35,527 bases of DNA from CAITNM01 sp037138055. Its GTDB lineage: Bacteria; Pseudomonadota; Alphaproteobacteria; Paracaedibacterales; CAITNM01. The notes beneath the pieces are model-generated. The model did not search any database. It saw only the letters and a list, made by a program, of their open reading frames with translations, and was not told where the DNA came from. Position 1 is the stretch's first letter. Each line of letters opens with the position of its first letter. The position numbers were made by a program, and so were the translations under genes. The stretch covers positions 1-35,527 of the forward strand of contig JBAXJB010000014.1 in assembly GCA_037138055.1 (NCBI GenBank). The letters run 5' to 3'. Below are positions 24,208 through 32,446 of the stretch, one piece after another.

Positions 24208-25398
24208 CTAGCCCCCGGCACTACTCAAGCACCATTCTTTTTTGCAACTATCTATTGTGTCATCTGCCAACGCATCACGAATGGCTTGCATTAACTGATT
24301 CATAAAATAAATATTATGAATAGAAACTAAAGAACAGGCCACCATTTCCTGGGCTTTCAATAGATGGTGAAGGTAGCCTTTGCTAGCCCATTGGCAGGTT
24401 TCGCATCCGCAATCTGGCTCAATTGGTTGATCATCATTAATGTACATACTATTGCGTAAATTAATGTGTTCACGAGTAGGGCTTGGATTATTGCATGGTT
24501 TAACCAATGCGCCACCATGGCGGGCAAGTCGCGTTGGGTGCACGCAATCAAATGTATCAATCCCTTGGGCAACACCTGCAAATATGTCGGAAATGCCGCC
24601 AATGCCTAAAAGGTGAACAGGGCGGTCTTTTCGTACCATTTCCATGGTAAAACCAACCACATCATGCATTTGATCCTTGCTAGCGCCAAGGCATCCGCCC
24701 ACAGCAATGCCGAAAAAATCATGGTCGTTTATAAACTCGCAGCTTTCTTGTCGAAGCTGAGGATAAACACCACCCTGAATAATGCCATAAAGCTTTTGTG
24801 AACCATCATCGTGCTTTTGCCATTCGTTTAAAGAACGTAAGGCCCAACGGTGGCTCATGCGCATTGATTCTTGGGTGTAGTTTTTATCAACATGAAAGGG
24901 GGTGCATTCATCCAGAACCACAATCAGGTCGGCGCCAAGGTTGCGTTGCGCACAAATAGATTCTTCTGGCGTTAAAAAATACGTGCGCCCATCAATGTAC
25001 GATTTAAAAGTTGCGCCTTGTTCAGTAATGCTTAGTAAGGTTTTTGGGCGGTGGTTTGATCTGCTTCCCTTAATTTCAGAAGCAACTGACCCGTGGCCAA
25101 GGCTAAAAATCTGAAATCCGCCGGAATCGGTTAACATAGGACCATTCCACCCGGTCATTTTTTGCAATCCACCCAGTTTTTTAACGGTTTCTCCACCTGG
25201 TTGAAGCATTAGGTGGTATGTATTCGATAAAATAATTTGCGTGTTAGCGCTGCGCATTTGCACAGGCGTTACCGCTTTCATAGCTGCCTTAGTTGCGCAA
25301 AAAATAAAAGCAGGAGTTTTCACTTCTCCGTGTGGAGTCACAAGTGTGCCTAAACGCCCTTGATCGGTGGATTTTTCAATAGTGAAATTAAAGGTCAT
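24208..25398 (-). CDS. tgt: tRNA-guanine transglycosylase (queuine/preQ1)
   Basis: Exchanges G34 of GUN-anticodon tRNAs for preQ1 (bacteria) or queuine. The 396-aa protein has Asp91 in TDSGGFQIFSL, DECTPF near 163, the nucleophile region DTFDCVHPTR (281-290; Asp284 by comparison with other TGTs) and the zinc ligands in DCGCETC with a following His. The substrate-pocket motif, GGLAVGE in bacteria, reads GGCLGAS (234-240), which matches neither the bacterial nor the eukaryotic (GGLSGGE) form. The start overlaps the end of yhhQ by 11 nt, so the two are translated together. The overall family is sure; the natural substrate is open. Confidence 0.95.
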   Translation of the reverse strand: MTFNFTIEKSTDQGRLGTLVTPHGEVKTPAFIFCATKAAMKAVTPVQMRSANTQIILSNTYHLMLQPGGETVKKLGGLQKMTGWNGPMLTDSGGFQIFSLGHGSVASEIKGSRSNHRPKTLLSITEQGATFKSYIDGRTYFLTPEESICAQRNLGADLIVVLDECTPFHVDKNYTQESMRMSHRWALRSLNEWQKHDDGSQKLYGIIQGGVYPQLRQESCEFINDHDFFGIAVGGCLGASKDQMHDVVGFTMEMVRKDRPVHLLGIGGISDIFAGVAQGIDTFDCVHPTRLARHGGALVKPCNNPSPTREHINLRNSMYINDDQPIEPDCGCETCQWASKGYLHHLLKAQEMVACSLVSIHNIYFMNQLMQAIRDALADDTIDSCKKEWCLSSAGG

Positions 25399-26134
25399 GG
25401 TGCTTTAGCCGATAGCTTATATATAAAAGTGGGGTTGAAAATATAGAAATAAATGCTCTTAAAGCTTGGGAAGCAGCAATGAACCCAATTAACACTGTGG
25501 TCATTGATAATGGCGTTGGTGCAAAGACTATCCAAGCAAGAATGCTGAAAACAAAAGTATCAAATAAACCAGAAATCAACGTCGATGCGTTTGCACGTAG
25601 CCATAACAAGTGTTTGCCATGACGTTTTTTTAAAGCAGAAAATATACAAATATCAATATGCTGAGAAATGATAAAGGCAATCAAGCTTGCAATCAAAAGC
25701 CTTAATGATGGTGTAAATAATGCTTCTAATGCTACCTGAATGGAGGTTTTGTGATTTCCAGCCTCAGGGTGAGCAATCACAAGCACCATGCTAAGTATGA
25801 CAAAAATCTGCATCAGGAAAGTAAGGTAAATAGTTTTTTTAGCAAGGTCAGCGCCGTAATGCTCAGTTATTAAGTCGCTTGTGGTAAAAAGCGTTGTAAA
25901 CATAACCGTACCAAGAGCAACAGGCTCATCAATATAAGAAAAGGCACCTAATTTTAGAACTTGCATGTTTGCAATAGTGACAGCTAGCACACTGTAGCAC
26001 ACCAAACCAAGTGCACCGAAGAATCGAAAGGCCAACAAAATAAAAGCAATGCATGTAAAAAAACCTAGCGCCAATAATACTTCTGGTGAAAGCAGCTCTA
26101 GCGCATTAATAAGGTTGATGAATAAACTATCCAT
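25388..26134 (-). CDS. yhhQ: Queuosine precursor transporter (YhhQ/COG1738 family)
   Basis: Inner-membrane protein of 248 aa with about six or seven hydrophobic segments. The family motifs are present: VALGTVMFTTLFTTSDLITE followed by YG, and ISQHIDICIF with downstream RANASTLISGLFDTFVF. YhhQ proteins take up preQ0/preQ1 in E. coli, and chlamydial homologues take up queuine. Its position, overlapping the DUF2608 gene by 8 nt and tgt by 11 nt, supports a queuosine salvage role. No queC, queD, queE or queF gene lies in the window, so import may be the only source. Confidence 0.9.
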   Translation of the reverse strand: MDSLFINLINALELLSPEVLLALGFFTCIAFILLAFRFFGALGLVCYSVLAVTIANMQVLKLGAFSYIDEPVALGTVMFTTLFTTSDLITEHYGADLAKKTIYLTFLMQIFVILSMVLVIAHPEAGNHKTSIQVALEALFTPSLRLLIASLIAFIISQHIDICIFSALKKRHGKHLLWLRANASTLISGLFDTFVFSILAWIVFAPTPLSMTTVLIGFIAASQALRAFISIFSTPLLYISYRLKHHDL

Positions 26135-26861
26135 GGCTTACCTGCTTTTGTTGAACGTCAACGTCTTCAAGCCACTGTCCTTCTAAAATTAATTGCGTTT
26201 GAATGGCGCCATGGTTTTCTGAAGCTGAGTAGGGCAATTGGTGGGCTGCCAAGTAATGATAGCCTTCATAAGGAATCTGCATTTCGGTGCATAATTCTTC
26301 CAACGCCTTTACTTGATACAAGCGGTCATCAAAAAATAGTATTTTGGATGGAGTGCCGTATTTTTTTATGAAACTGCTCAATACACCTGCTTTGGGATGG
26401 GCACCGGTAAAAAGAATTCCTTGAAAAAGCGTTGCTGGTTGATCTGTATCAATAAGTATTTCTACGGTATCCGTTGAAAATGGACTAAACGTTATGCCCG
26501 TCTTTTTTAGTTCACTAGCGCGCCAATGTTCCATGGAAGGAATTTTTCCAAGCTTCCCTGTGTGCATTTGGGTTAGGGCAATCACAATCACGCCCTTTTT
26601 TTGAAGGGCATCAAGAATTTCTGGCCATTCTTGTTCAACAAGCATTATTTTGCGGTTTAAGCGCCAGGTAGATAAAATTTCCGCCATGTTATGAATAGGG
26701 TCTTTTTTTATATCATCAATGAATGTGCAAAAAGAAGAAGCCGGTCGAAACATCATCGCCTGGGGAGTGATTATAGTGTCATCTATATCGACAACAAACC
26801 AATCACCTGGCTGTAGTTGATCTATGCGAGATTGCAAAGTCTTTATTGAAGAGCATTCCAT
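26127..26861 (-). CDS. DUF2608-type HAD-fold protein, predicted phosphatase
   Basis: The 244-aa protein has a full set of HAD hydrolase motifs: DIDDT (Asp25 nucleophile, Asp27 acid/base), Thr97 in VIALTQ, Lys157 in HPKAG and Asp178/Asp179 in LFFDDR. That order and the sequence around it fit DUF2608, a family known mainly from intracellular bacteria such as Legionella and Rickettsia. No signal peptide is visible, so it is probably cytoplasmic. The substrate is unknown. It is the first gene of the coupled DUF2608-yhhQ-tgt set, so a role on a queuosine-related nucleotide is a reasonable guess. Confidence 0.75.
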   Translation of the reverse strand: MECSSIKTLQSRIDQLQPGDWFVVDIDDTIITPQAMMFRPASSFCTFIDDIKKDPIHNMAEILSTWRLNRKIMLVEQEWPEILDALQKKGVIVIALTQMHTGKLGKIPSMEHWRASELKKTGITFSPFSTDTVEILIDTDQPATLFQGILFTGAHPKAGVLSSFIKKYGTPSKILFFDDRLYQVKALEELCTEMQIPYEGYHYLAAHQLPYSASENHGAIQTQLILEGQWLEDVDVQQKQVSHG

Positions 26862-26880
26862 AGCACTGCCGAAATTACGA

Positions 26881-26910
26881 AGGTAAAAATAAAGGCGTGT
26901 AAAACACGCC
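26881..26910 (-). terminator. Rho-independent terminator of rpmB
   Basis: GGCGTGT (26894-26900) and ACACGCC (26904-26910) pair around AAA; on the minus strand TTTATTTTT follows. It separates rpmB from the tgt operon on the same strand, so that operon needs its own promoter in 26862-26893. Confidence 0.87.
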
Positions 26911-26936
26911 CAAAATTTTTGAAAAACTAAAACGTT

Positions 26937-27227
26937 TTATTTTTTAGCATTAAGCTGTTTTACGATAACTTTTTTCAAAGGCAGTATTTCAGCTGTTAAA
27001 TTGCGATTTGGTGTTGAAGAAAGATAAGCATCTAAACCGCCATGAAATTCAACAGTGCGAATCGCGCGAGTTGAAAGTCTAAGGCTAATGGTTCTACCAA
27101 GAACTTCACTTAAAAAAGATACGTTTTGCAAATTAGGCAAAAAACGACGATTTGATTTATTGTTTGCGTGGCTCACATTATGACCAAACAACACACCTTT
27201 TCCAGTTAATGCACAACGACGCGCCAT
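26937..27227 (-). CDS. rpmB: 50S ribosomal protein L28
   Basis: The 96-aa product shows the L28 pattern: MARRCALTGKGVLFGHNVSH at the start, then NKSNRRFLPNLQ and RLSTRAIRTVEFHGGLDAYL. Length is typical of alphaproteobacterial L28. AAGGA lies 8 nt before the ATG. It has its own promoter and terminator and so is a single-gene transcript. Confidence 0.96.
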   Translation of the reverse strand: MARRCALTGKGVLFGHNVSHANNKSNRRFLPNLQNVSFLSEVLGRTISLRLSTRAIRTVEFHGGLDAYLSSTPNRNLTAEILPLKKVIVKQLNAKK

Positions 27228-27255
27228 TTATTTTTTCCTTAAACAATTTTGCCTA

Positions 27256-27286
27256 TTTATAGCATACCTTTGCGGGGGGTAGTCAA
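27256..27286 (-). promoter_or_regulatory. rpmB promoter
   Basis: On the minus strand, TTGACT (plus 27281-27286) and extended TGC-TATAAA (27256-27264) are 19 nt apart, about 30 nt before the ATG. Good sigma-70 type match despite the long spacer. Confidence 0.65.
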
Positions 27287-27303
27287 GAACAAACAGCAAA
27301 AAT

Positions 27304-28317
27304 TTAAAAACCAACACCTTTTGTGGTGGAATATTCAAAATGAATAATTTCATCTGGGAATAAGTGCAAGCGTATAGCGTGCGCTGCCTGAGCAGCTTCA
27401 GCGAACCCAGTTAAAATTAATTTTAGTTTATGGGGGTATGTTGCAATATCCCCAATAGCGTAAATACCTTTTCGGCTTGTAGCGCTTGTGGCTTGATCAA
27501 CCGTAATGTGATTTTTTTCTAAATTCAGCCCCCATTCGGCAATAGGGCCCAAATTCATGGAAAGTCCAAAAAATGGAAGCAAGTAATCGGCTTGTAATAG
27601 TTTTTTTGAACCATCAAGGTTTTCAACTTCTACGGCGCTTAACTTACCATTTTCTCCCTGAAGCCCGCTGAGCTGGTTTGGGGTAACAAGTTCAACTTCT
27701 CCATTACGTGCTGCAATGTTTAGCTTTTCTTCGCTATCAGGGGCAGCGCGAAATTTTGCACGACGGTGCACAACTTTAACAGAAGCGGCAATATCTTTTA
27801 AAATCAATGCCCAGTCAACGGCGGAATCACCACCGCCAGCAATAACTACGTGTTTGTCTTTATATGTGTCTTTACTGCGCACAGCGTAATGAACGCTATT
27901 TTTTTCGTAGATATCTAGATGGTCAAGAGGAGGGCGGTTTGGGCCAAAAGCACCAACGCCTGCCGCTATAATAATGCTTTTGGTTTTTATTTCTGTACCA
28001 GAAGACGTACGAACCAACCAATCGGTACCATACTCATTTAACGGTGCAATATGTGTTACCTGTTGGTTTAAATGATAGGTAGGGTTAAACGGTGCCGCTT
28101 GTTTTTCAAGCTGGTCAATAAGGTCAGCCGCAGCGATCGATGGATGAGCAGCAATATCATAAATTGGTTTTTCAGGGTACAACGCAGAACACTGCCCGCC
28201 AATTTTTTCAAAAGCATCAATAATATGAGTTTTTAATTTGGCCATGCCGCATTCAAAGATAGCGAACAAGCCGACAGGACCGGCGCCTATAATTACAACG
28301 TCGGTTTCCTGAACCAT
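27304..28317 (-). CDS. Ferredoxin--NADP(+) reductase, thioredoxin reductase-like type
   Basis: FAD- and NADPH-binding flavoenzyme (337 aa). The FAD loop is IIGAGPVG (9-16) and the NADP loop is GGGDSA (161-166); GDIATYPHK near the end closes the FAD site. The redox CxxC of thioredoxin reductase is absent, which together with GGQCSALYPEKPIYDIAAHP places it in the TrxB-like ferredoxin/flavodoxin reductase group (FENR2, YumC type). It would reduce ferredoxin for iron-sulphur and biosynthetic enzymes. rpmJ ends 11 nt upstream, so the two share a transcript. Confidence 0.9.
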   Translation of the reverse strand: MVQETDVVIIGAGPVGLFAIFECGMAKLKTHIIDAFEKIGGQCSALYPEKPIYDIAAHPSIAAADLIDQLEKQAAPFNPTYHLNQQVTHIAPLNEYGTDWLVRTSSGTEIKTKSIIIAAGVGAFGPNRPPLDHLDIYEKNSVHYAVRSKDTYKDKHVVIAGGGDSAVDWALILKDIAASVKVVHRRAKFRAAPDSEEKLNIAARNGEVELVTPNQLSGLQGENGKLSAVEVENLDGSKKLLQADYLLPFFGLSMNLGPIAEWGLNLEKNHITVDQATSATSRKGIYAIGDIATYPHKLKLILTGFAEAAQAAHAIRLHLFPDEIIHFEYSTTKGVGF

Positions 28318-28328
28318 GATCTTAGAAC

Positions 28329-28454
28329 TTAACCTTGGCGTGCTTTATAACGTGGTTTTTTCTTATTGATAACATACATGCGACCCTTGCGACGCACTAG
28401 TTTGCAGTCTTTGTCACGACTTCTAAGAGTTTTTAAAGAGTTTGCTATTTTCAT
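28329..28454 (-). CDS. rpmJ: 50S ribosomal protein L36
   Basis: A 41-aa reading frame starting MKIANSLKTLRSRDKDCKLV and ending in KKPRYKARQG, as in alphaproteobacterial L36 (the longer, zinc-ligand-poor form with a single Cys). AGGTGA lies 7 nt before the ATG. Upstream are a perfect -35 and a fair -10 box; downstream the ferredoxin reductase gene follows after 11 nt. Confidence 0.93.
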   Translation of the reverse strand: MKIANSLKTLRSRDKDCKLVRRKGRMYVINKKKPRYKARQG

Positions 28455-28481
28455 AATTTTTCACCTATCTGCATGGTAAGA

Positions 28482-28510
28482 ATACTAAGTCTTTGTGTTC
28501 CATTTGTCAA
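28482..28510 (-). promoter_or_regulatory. Promoter of rpmJ and the ferredoxin reductase gene
   Basis: On the minus strand, consensus TTGACA (plus 28505-28510) and TAGTAT (28482-28487) are 17 nt apart; the -10 box is 28 nt before the rpmJ ATG. Confidence 0.65.
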
Positions 28511-28560
28511 AAGGAATTTTTAAGCAAATCTCATTTCTTTAGCGCTGCCTACATAAAATT

Positions 28561-28575
28561 TTAATAAAAATTTAA
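28561..28575 (+). promoter_or_regulatory. TTAA-N7-TTAA site before the NHL gene
   Basis: TTAA at 28561 and 28572 with 7 nt between, the CtrA spacing, 52 nt before the ATG at 28627. The surrounding DNA is very AT-rich, so chance is possible. Confidence 0.25.
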
Positions 28576-28626
28576 TTTATTCTTGTGAAAATAAAACATC
28601 AGATAATTTTCTTAAGAAGAGTAAAA

Positions 28627-30441
28627 ATGAAAAAATACTTTGGCTTCAAATGGCTAGCAATATTTATGTGTGTGCTTCCTGTTCTTAATGCAAGCTATTA
28701 TATTTCAACAATCGCAGGAACAGGCAATGCAGGGTTTTCAGGCGATAATGGTTTGGCAACGTTGGCTAAGTTAAATTCGTCTAACGGTGTATGTGTCACC
28801 GCTGATGCAATTTTTATTGCTGATACCTCCAATAACAGAATTCGAAAAATTTCTGGTAATAGTGGATATAATATTATTTCAACTATTGCTGGAACTGGAG
28901 CTACAGGATATTCAGGTGATGGTGCAGCAGCCAAAGCATCAACCCTTCACAACCCCTTTGGTATTTTTGTTCATAGTTCAGGCAGTATTTATATTGCAGA
29001 TACATATAATCACTGCATTAGAAAAATAGAAGGAAATATAATAAAAACTATTGCAGGAACAGGAGCTGCGGGATATTCAGGTGATGGTGGTGCCGCTACT
29101 GCTGCTACGTTTTGTTTACCTCATTCTGTTTTTGTCGATAGCACAAATAATGTTTACGTTGCGGATACTTTCAATAACTGTATTAGAAGGTTTACCGAAG
29201 ATGGAACAATAGCAACCATTGCAGGTACAAGAACTCAGGGATATTCAGGCGATGGTGGGTCAGCTACGGCTGCCAAGTTAAACACTCCATACGGAATTTG
29301 TGTAGATAGCTTAGGCAATATTTACATTGCTGACACAAGAAACAACGTTATTAGAAAATTCATAGCCGGAGGAAACATTAGTACTTTTGCCGGTGGTGGA
29401 ACCGGTTATTTTACTGACACTGATAGAGCAACCGAGGTTGTATTAGCTGGCCCAATGGGGGTTTGTGTTGATATCTCAAGAAATGTATATATAGCGGACA
29501 CTTATCAAAATGCCATTAGAGTAGTGAATACCGGAGGAGCGATCTCAACCATTGCTGGCACAGGATCATCTGGGTATGATGGCGATGGCGGTCGTGCAAT
29601 TAACGCTACATTAAGCCGTCCTACTGGAATTTGGGTAGATAAGTTTACAGGAAATGTTTCTATAGCTGATAAAGGAAATAACTGCATTCGCTACCTCACA
29701 ATGATACACGGCCTTAGAGGGGGGCTGCGAAGAGTACCTACTTTTATGACTATAGAACTTGATGGTGATTCAGCAACAGTTTCTGCCAACTTAAACGCCT
29801 CTGCTATCAATAAAACAGGCGCTGGAACGGCTGTATTTTCAGGTGATAATTCAGAATTAGGAACTTTGCAAATAGAGGAAGGTTTGGTTCAAGTGAATGA
29901 TACTAGCAATATTGGAGGTTCAGTTGTATGTGCTGGGGGTGATTTACAAGTAACAGGGGGAAGTCTTGCTGTGCCTTCAATCACTGTAGGTGTTGATGCT
30001 ACTCTTACGGTTGATTCTGCAGCAGATGTTTCATTGGCAATGCCTTTGGGGGATGCATTGTTAACTATAGCAGGCGAAGGTGTTGTTACGCCTAATTTCA
30101 TGGGATCAAGCACCACGCCAATTTTAATTTCAGGCATTGTGCATGTTGGTGCATCAAGTGATAGCACAATGACAAAAGGCGCTACCACTGTGGCAAGTGG
30201 AGGGCTGTTAGAAATCATGGGCGCTACAGCTATGAGTGTTCCAGGTATTACAGAAATTCAACCAGGTGGTAAGCTTCAGGTGCTGGCAGGTGTTGCTGTG
30301 CCTGCAAATGGCGCAAGCAATGGTGACATTTTTAATGATGGATCAACTGGTGGTAGCTTGCAACTTGATGCAGATTCAACATTAAAGCTAGGTGATGGAT
30401 CAAGCTGGGCGCGAGATATAATGGTTGGTACAGCACTATAG
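28627..30441 (+). CDS. Secreted NHL-repeat propeller with autotransporter-like tail
   Basis: The start was set at the ATG at 28627 (604 aa), which has AAGAAGAG upstream and opens a signal peptide (MKKYFGFKWLAIFMCVLPVLNA). Residues about 25-358 hold six NHL repeats, each with IAGTG-x3-G-x-SGDGG-x-A, then V-x-YIADT-x-NN-x-IRK; six blades would close a beta-propeller. Residues about 365-604 are low in charge and rich in Gly, Ala, Thr and Val, with NKTGAGTAVFSGDN and GGSLAVPSITVG units like the beta-helix repeats of autotransporter passengers. No C-terminal barrel follows: the frame stops 7 nt before convergent kup. It may be a truncated autotransporter or be exported another way. Function unknown; adhesion is inference. 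Confidence 0.75.
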   Translation: MKKYFGFKWLAIFMCVLPVLNASYYISTIAGTGNAGFSGDNGLATLAKLNSSNGVCVTADAIFIADTSNNRIRKISGNSGYNIISTIAGTGATGYSGDGAAAKASTLHNPFGIFVHSSGSIYIADTYNHCIRKIEGNIIKTIAGTGAAGYSGDGGAATAATFCLPHSVFVDSTNNVYVADTFNNCIRRFTEDGTIATIAGTRTQGYSGDGGSATAAKLNTPYGICVDSLGNIYIADTRNNVIRKFIAGGNISTFAGGGTGYFTDTDRATEVVLAGPMGVCVDISRNVYIADTYQNAIRVVNTGGAISTIAGTGSSGYDGDGGRAINATLSRPTGIWVDKFTGNVSIADKGNNCIRYLTMIHGLRGGLRRVPTFMTIELDGDSATVSANLNASAINKTGAGTAVFSGDNSELGTLQIEEGLVQVNDTSNIGGSVVCAGGDLQVTGGSLAVPSITVGVDATLTVDSAADVSLAMPLGDALLTIAGEGVVTPNFMGSSTTPILISGIVHVGASSDSTMTKGATTVASGGLLEIMGATAMSVPGITEIQPGGKLQVLAGVAVPANGASNGDIFNDGSTGGSLQLDADSTLKLGDGSSWARDIMVGTAL

Positions 30442-30448
30442 TGTACGA

Positions 30449-32317
30449 TTAATGAATTATTATCTGTACGCCAAGTTCCATAACACATTGGTGAGGTATT
30501 TCAAAGAAATGCCCAGCATTTGTTGTGTTGCGCAATAAATACCGAAATAGTCTAGCACCTAAACCACGCAAACCTTTCAGGCGCTTTCCTAATATAGGTA
30601 CAGCATGTAATAAAAAGAAAGTGCTTTGATTCATATCAAAATTTAGTCCCTTGGCTTGAGCATGCTTTAATATGGTTGAAATTCTTGGGCTTTGCATAAA
30701 TCCATAATGCGCTACCACTTGCACAAACCCATTTGAGAAATCTTGCCAAAAAATACGCTCAGAACTTGGAACCCTGGGAATCGTATGATTTTGAATGGTT
30801 AAAATAATCACCCTGTTAGATAAACAATTGGTGTGTTCCAAATGCTTAATTAAAGAAAGCGGCATATGGTCAATGTCTTTTGATAAGAATACCGCAGTAC
30901 CTGGAACCCTAGTGATGGTTTGTAAATTATACTGCCCAAAAAATTGACTAAAGCTTAGAGAAAGCTTTCTGGTTTTATCGGCCATGTGTTTGCGTTGCTT
31001 GTGCCATATGTGCATAACTGTCCAGGCTAATGCTCCAATGGCAATGGGAACCCATGCTCCGTGAGTGAATTTCAAGGAATTAGCTACTAAAAAAGTACTA
31101 TCAATCAAAAGCAGTGGACCAAAAGTTAGTAGTACGGCCCATAATTTCCAGCGGAAAACGCGAAGCATTGCAACCATAGCCAGTAAGCTGGTCATAACCA
31201 TAACGCCGCTGACTGATAATCCATAAGCTGTGGCTAAGTGATTGGAATCTCTAAATACCAACACCACCGCAAGAACGCTGATCATTAGCAGCCAGTTGAT
31301 AGCAGGTATATAAATGCGTCCAACTTGTTGGGCTGATGTGTGAACAATGCGCATTCTGGGTAAGTAATCAAGTTGAATGGCCTGGCCACATAGTGAAAAC
31401 AATCCGGAAATTACTGATTGCGATGCAATAATAGTGGCAACGGTTGCAAGGCCTACCATGTGCAGCATGTACGGTTCTGGCACCAGGTAAAAAAACGGAT
31501 TACTTATTGCTTCGGGGTGATGCAGCAAGGCAGCCCCTTGGCCAAAATAGTTGAATACTAAACAAGGACCAACTAGGCTAAGCCAGGAAAAACGAATGGC
31601 TTTTGCACCAAAATGCCCCATATCGGCATACAATGCCTCAGCACCAGTTACACACAACACTACAAATCCTAGTAGGGGCAATATTTGATAAGGGTGACTG
31701 CAAGCAAGGTGAAACCCGTACCATGGGTTAATAGCCTTGAAAATATGGGGATTATGCCAAATTTGAACGCCACCCAACACGCCAATAATTATAAACCACA
31801 CCAGCATAACTGGACCAAAAAGACTGCCAATACGGTCAGTTCCTTTTGCTTGCAGCATAAATAAGGAAATAATCACAGCAACTGCTGCAGGCACAATATA
31901 TGTACTGAACTTAGGTGCGGCGACGGTTAGGCCTTCTAGTGCACTAAGCACAGAAATGGCTGGCGTTATTAAAGTATCTCCCCAGAACAAGGCAGCGCCT
32001 ATTAACCCCAGGGCAATCATGGTGTGCGTAGAAACGAATTTTAAACGTCGGTGGCTAATCAATGCCAATAACGCCAAAATGCCACCTTCTCCATGGTTAT
32101 GGGCGCGCAAAATAAGCATTACATATTTAATGGTTACCACCAACATTAGCACCCAAAAAATTAGGGAAAGCACACCCAGAATATTTGCTTCATTTAAAGC
32201 AATTTGAGTTCCTGTAAAACACTCTTTTATGGCGTATAAAGGGCTTGTGCCAATATCTCCATATACCACACCTAAGGTGGCAATAATGGGGAGAGTACCA
32301 TTTTGTGACCGCTGCAT
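30449..32317 (-). CDS. kup: Low-affinity potassium uptake protein Kup
   Basis: Inner-membrane K+/H+ symporter (622 aa, the same length as E. coli Kup). It starts with LGVVYGDIGTSPLYAIKECF, the family hallmark; about 12 membrane segments follow up to residue ~430 (for example RAHNHGEGGILALLALI and FWGDTLITPAISVLSALEG), then a cytoplasmic C-terminal domain containing VPGTAVFLSKD. The gene is convergent with the NHL gene with 7 nt between and divergent from a small secreted gene. Two TTAA-N7-TTAA sites lie in its upstream region. Confidence 0.96.
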   Translation of the reverse strand: MQRSQNGTLPIIATLGVVYGDIGTSPLYAIKECFTGTQIALNEANILGVLSLIFWVLMLVVTIKYVMLILRAHNHGEGGILALLALISHRRLKFVSTHTMIALGLIGAALFWGDTLITPAISVLSALEGLTVAAPKFSTYIVPAAVAVIISLFMLQAKGTDRIGSLFGPVMLVWFIIIGVLGGVQIWHNPHIFKAINPWYGFHLACSHPYQILPLLGFVVLCVTGAEALYADMGHFGAKAIRFSWLSLVGPCLVFNYFGQGAALLHHPEAISNPFFYLVPEPYMLHMVGLATVATIIASQSVISGLFSLCGQAIQLDYLPRMRIVHTSAQQVGRIYIPAINWLLMISVLAVVLVFRDSNHLATAYGLSVSGVMVMTSLLAMVAMLRVFRWKLWAVLLTFGPLLLIDSTFLVANSLKFTHGAWVPIAIGALAWTVMHIWHKQRKHMADKTRKLSLSFSQFFGQYNLQTITRVPGTAVFLSKDIDHMPLSLIKHLEHTNCLSNRVIILTIQNHTIPRVPSSERIFWQDFSNGFVQVVAHYGFMQSPRISTILKHAQAKGLNFDMNQSTFFLLHAVPILGKRLKGLRGLGARLFRYLLRNTTNAGHFFEIPHQCVMELGVQIIIH

Positions 32318-32340
32318 AAGCTAAGCATAGGGTAGGGAAT

Positions 32341-32389
32341 TTAATAACAGGTTAATAATGCTTAATGTTGTATTTTAATTTTTTGTTAA
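32341..32389. promoter_or_regulatory. TTAA array with two CtrA-type sites between kup and a small secreted gene
   Basis: TTAA tetrads start at 32341, 32352, 32362, 32375 and 32386. The pairs 32341/32352 and 32375/32386 have exactly 7 nt between, the CtrA consensus. The array is 24-72 nt upstream of kup and 58-106 nt upstream of the rightward gene, so it could control either. Confidence 0.45.
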
Positions 32390-32446
32390 GAAAGTAGATT
32401 TACAATAAAGGCATGCCTTTCATTCTACGCTAATGGAGATTTTGAA

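Noticed and set aside
27304..28317. Thioredoxin reductase (trxB)
   Set aside because: The redox-active CxxC pair is missing; other motifs fit the ferredoxin/flavodoxin reductase group.
28698..28934. Minus-strand frames within the NHL gene (also 29505-29687 and 29889-30218)
   Set aside because: They are produced by the low-complexity Gly/Ala/Asp repeats of the plus-strand gene and contain only Pro/Val-rich shadow sequence.
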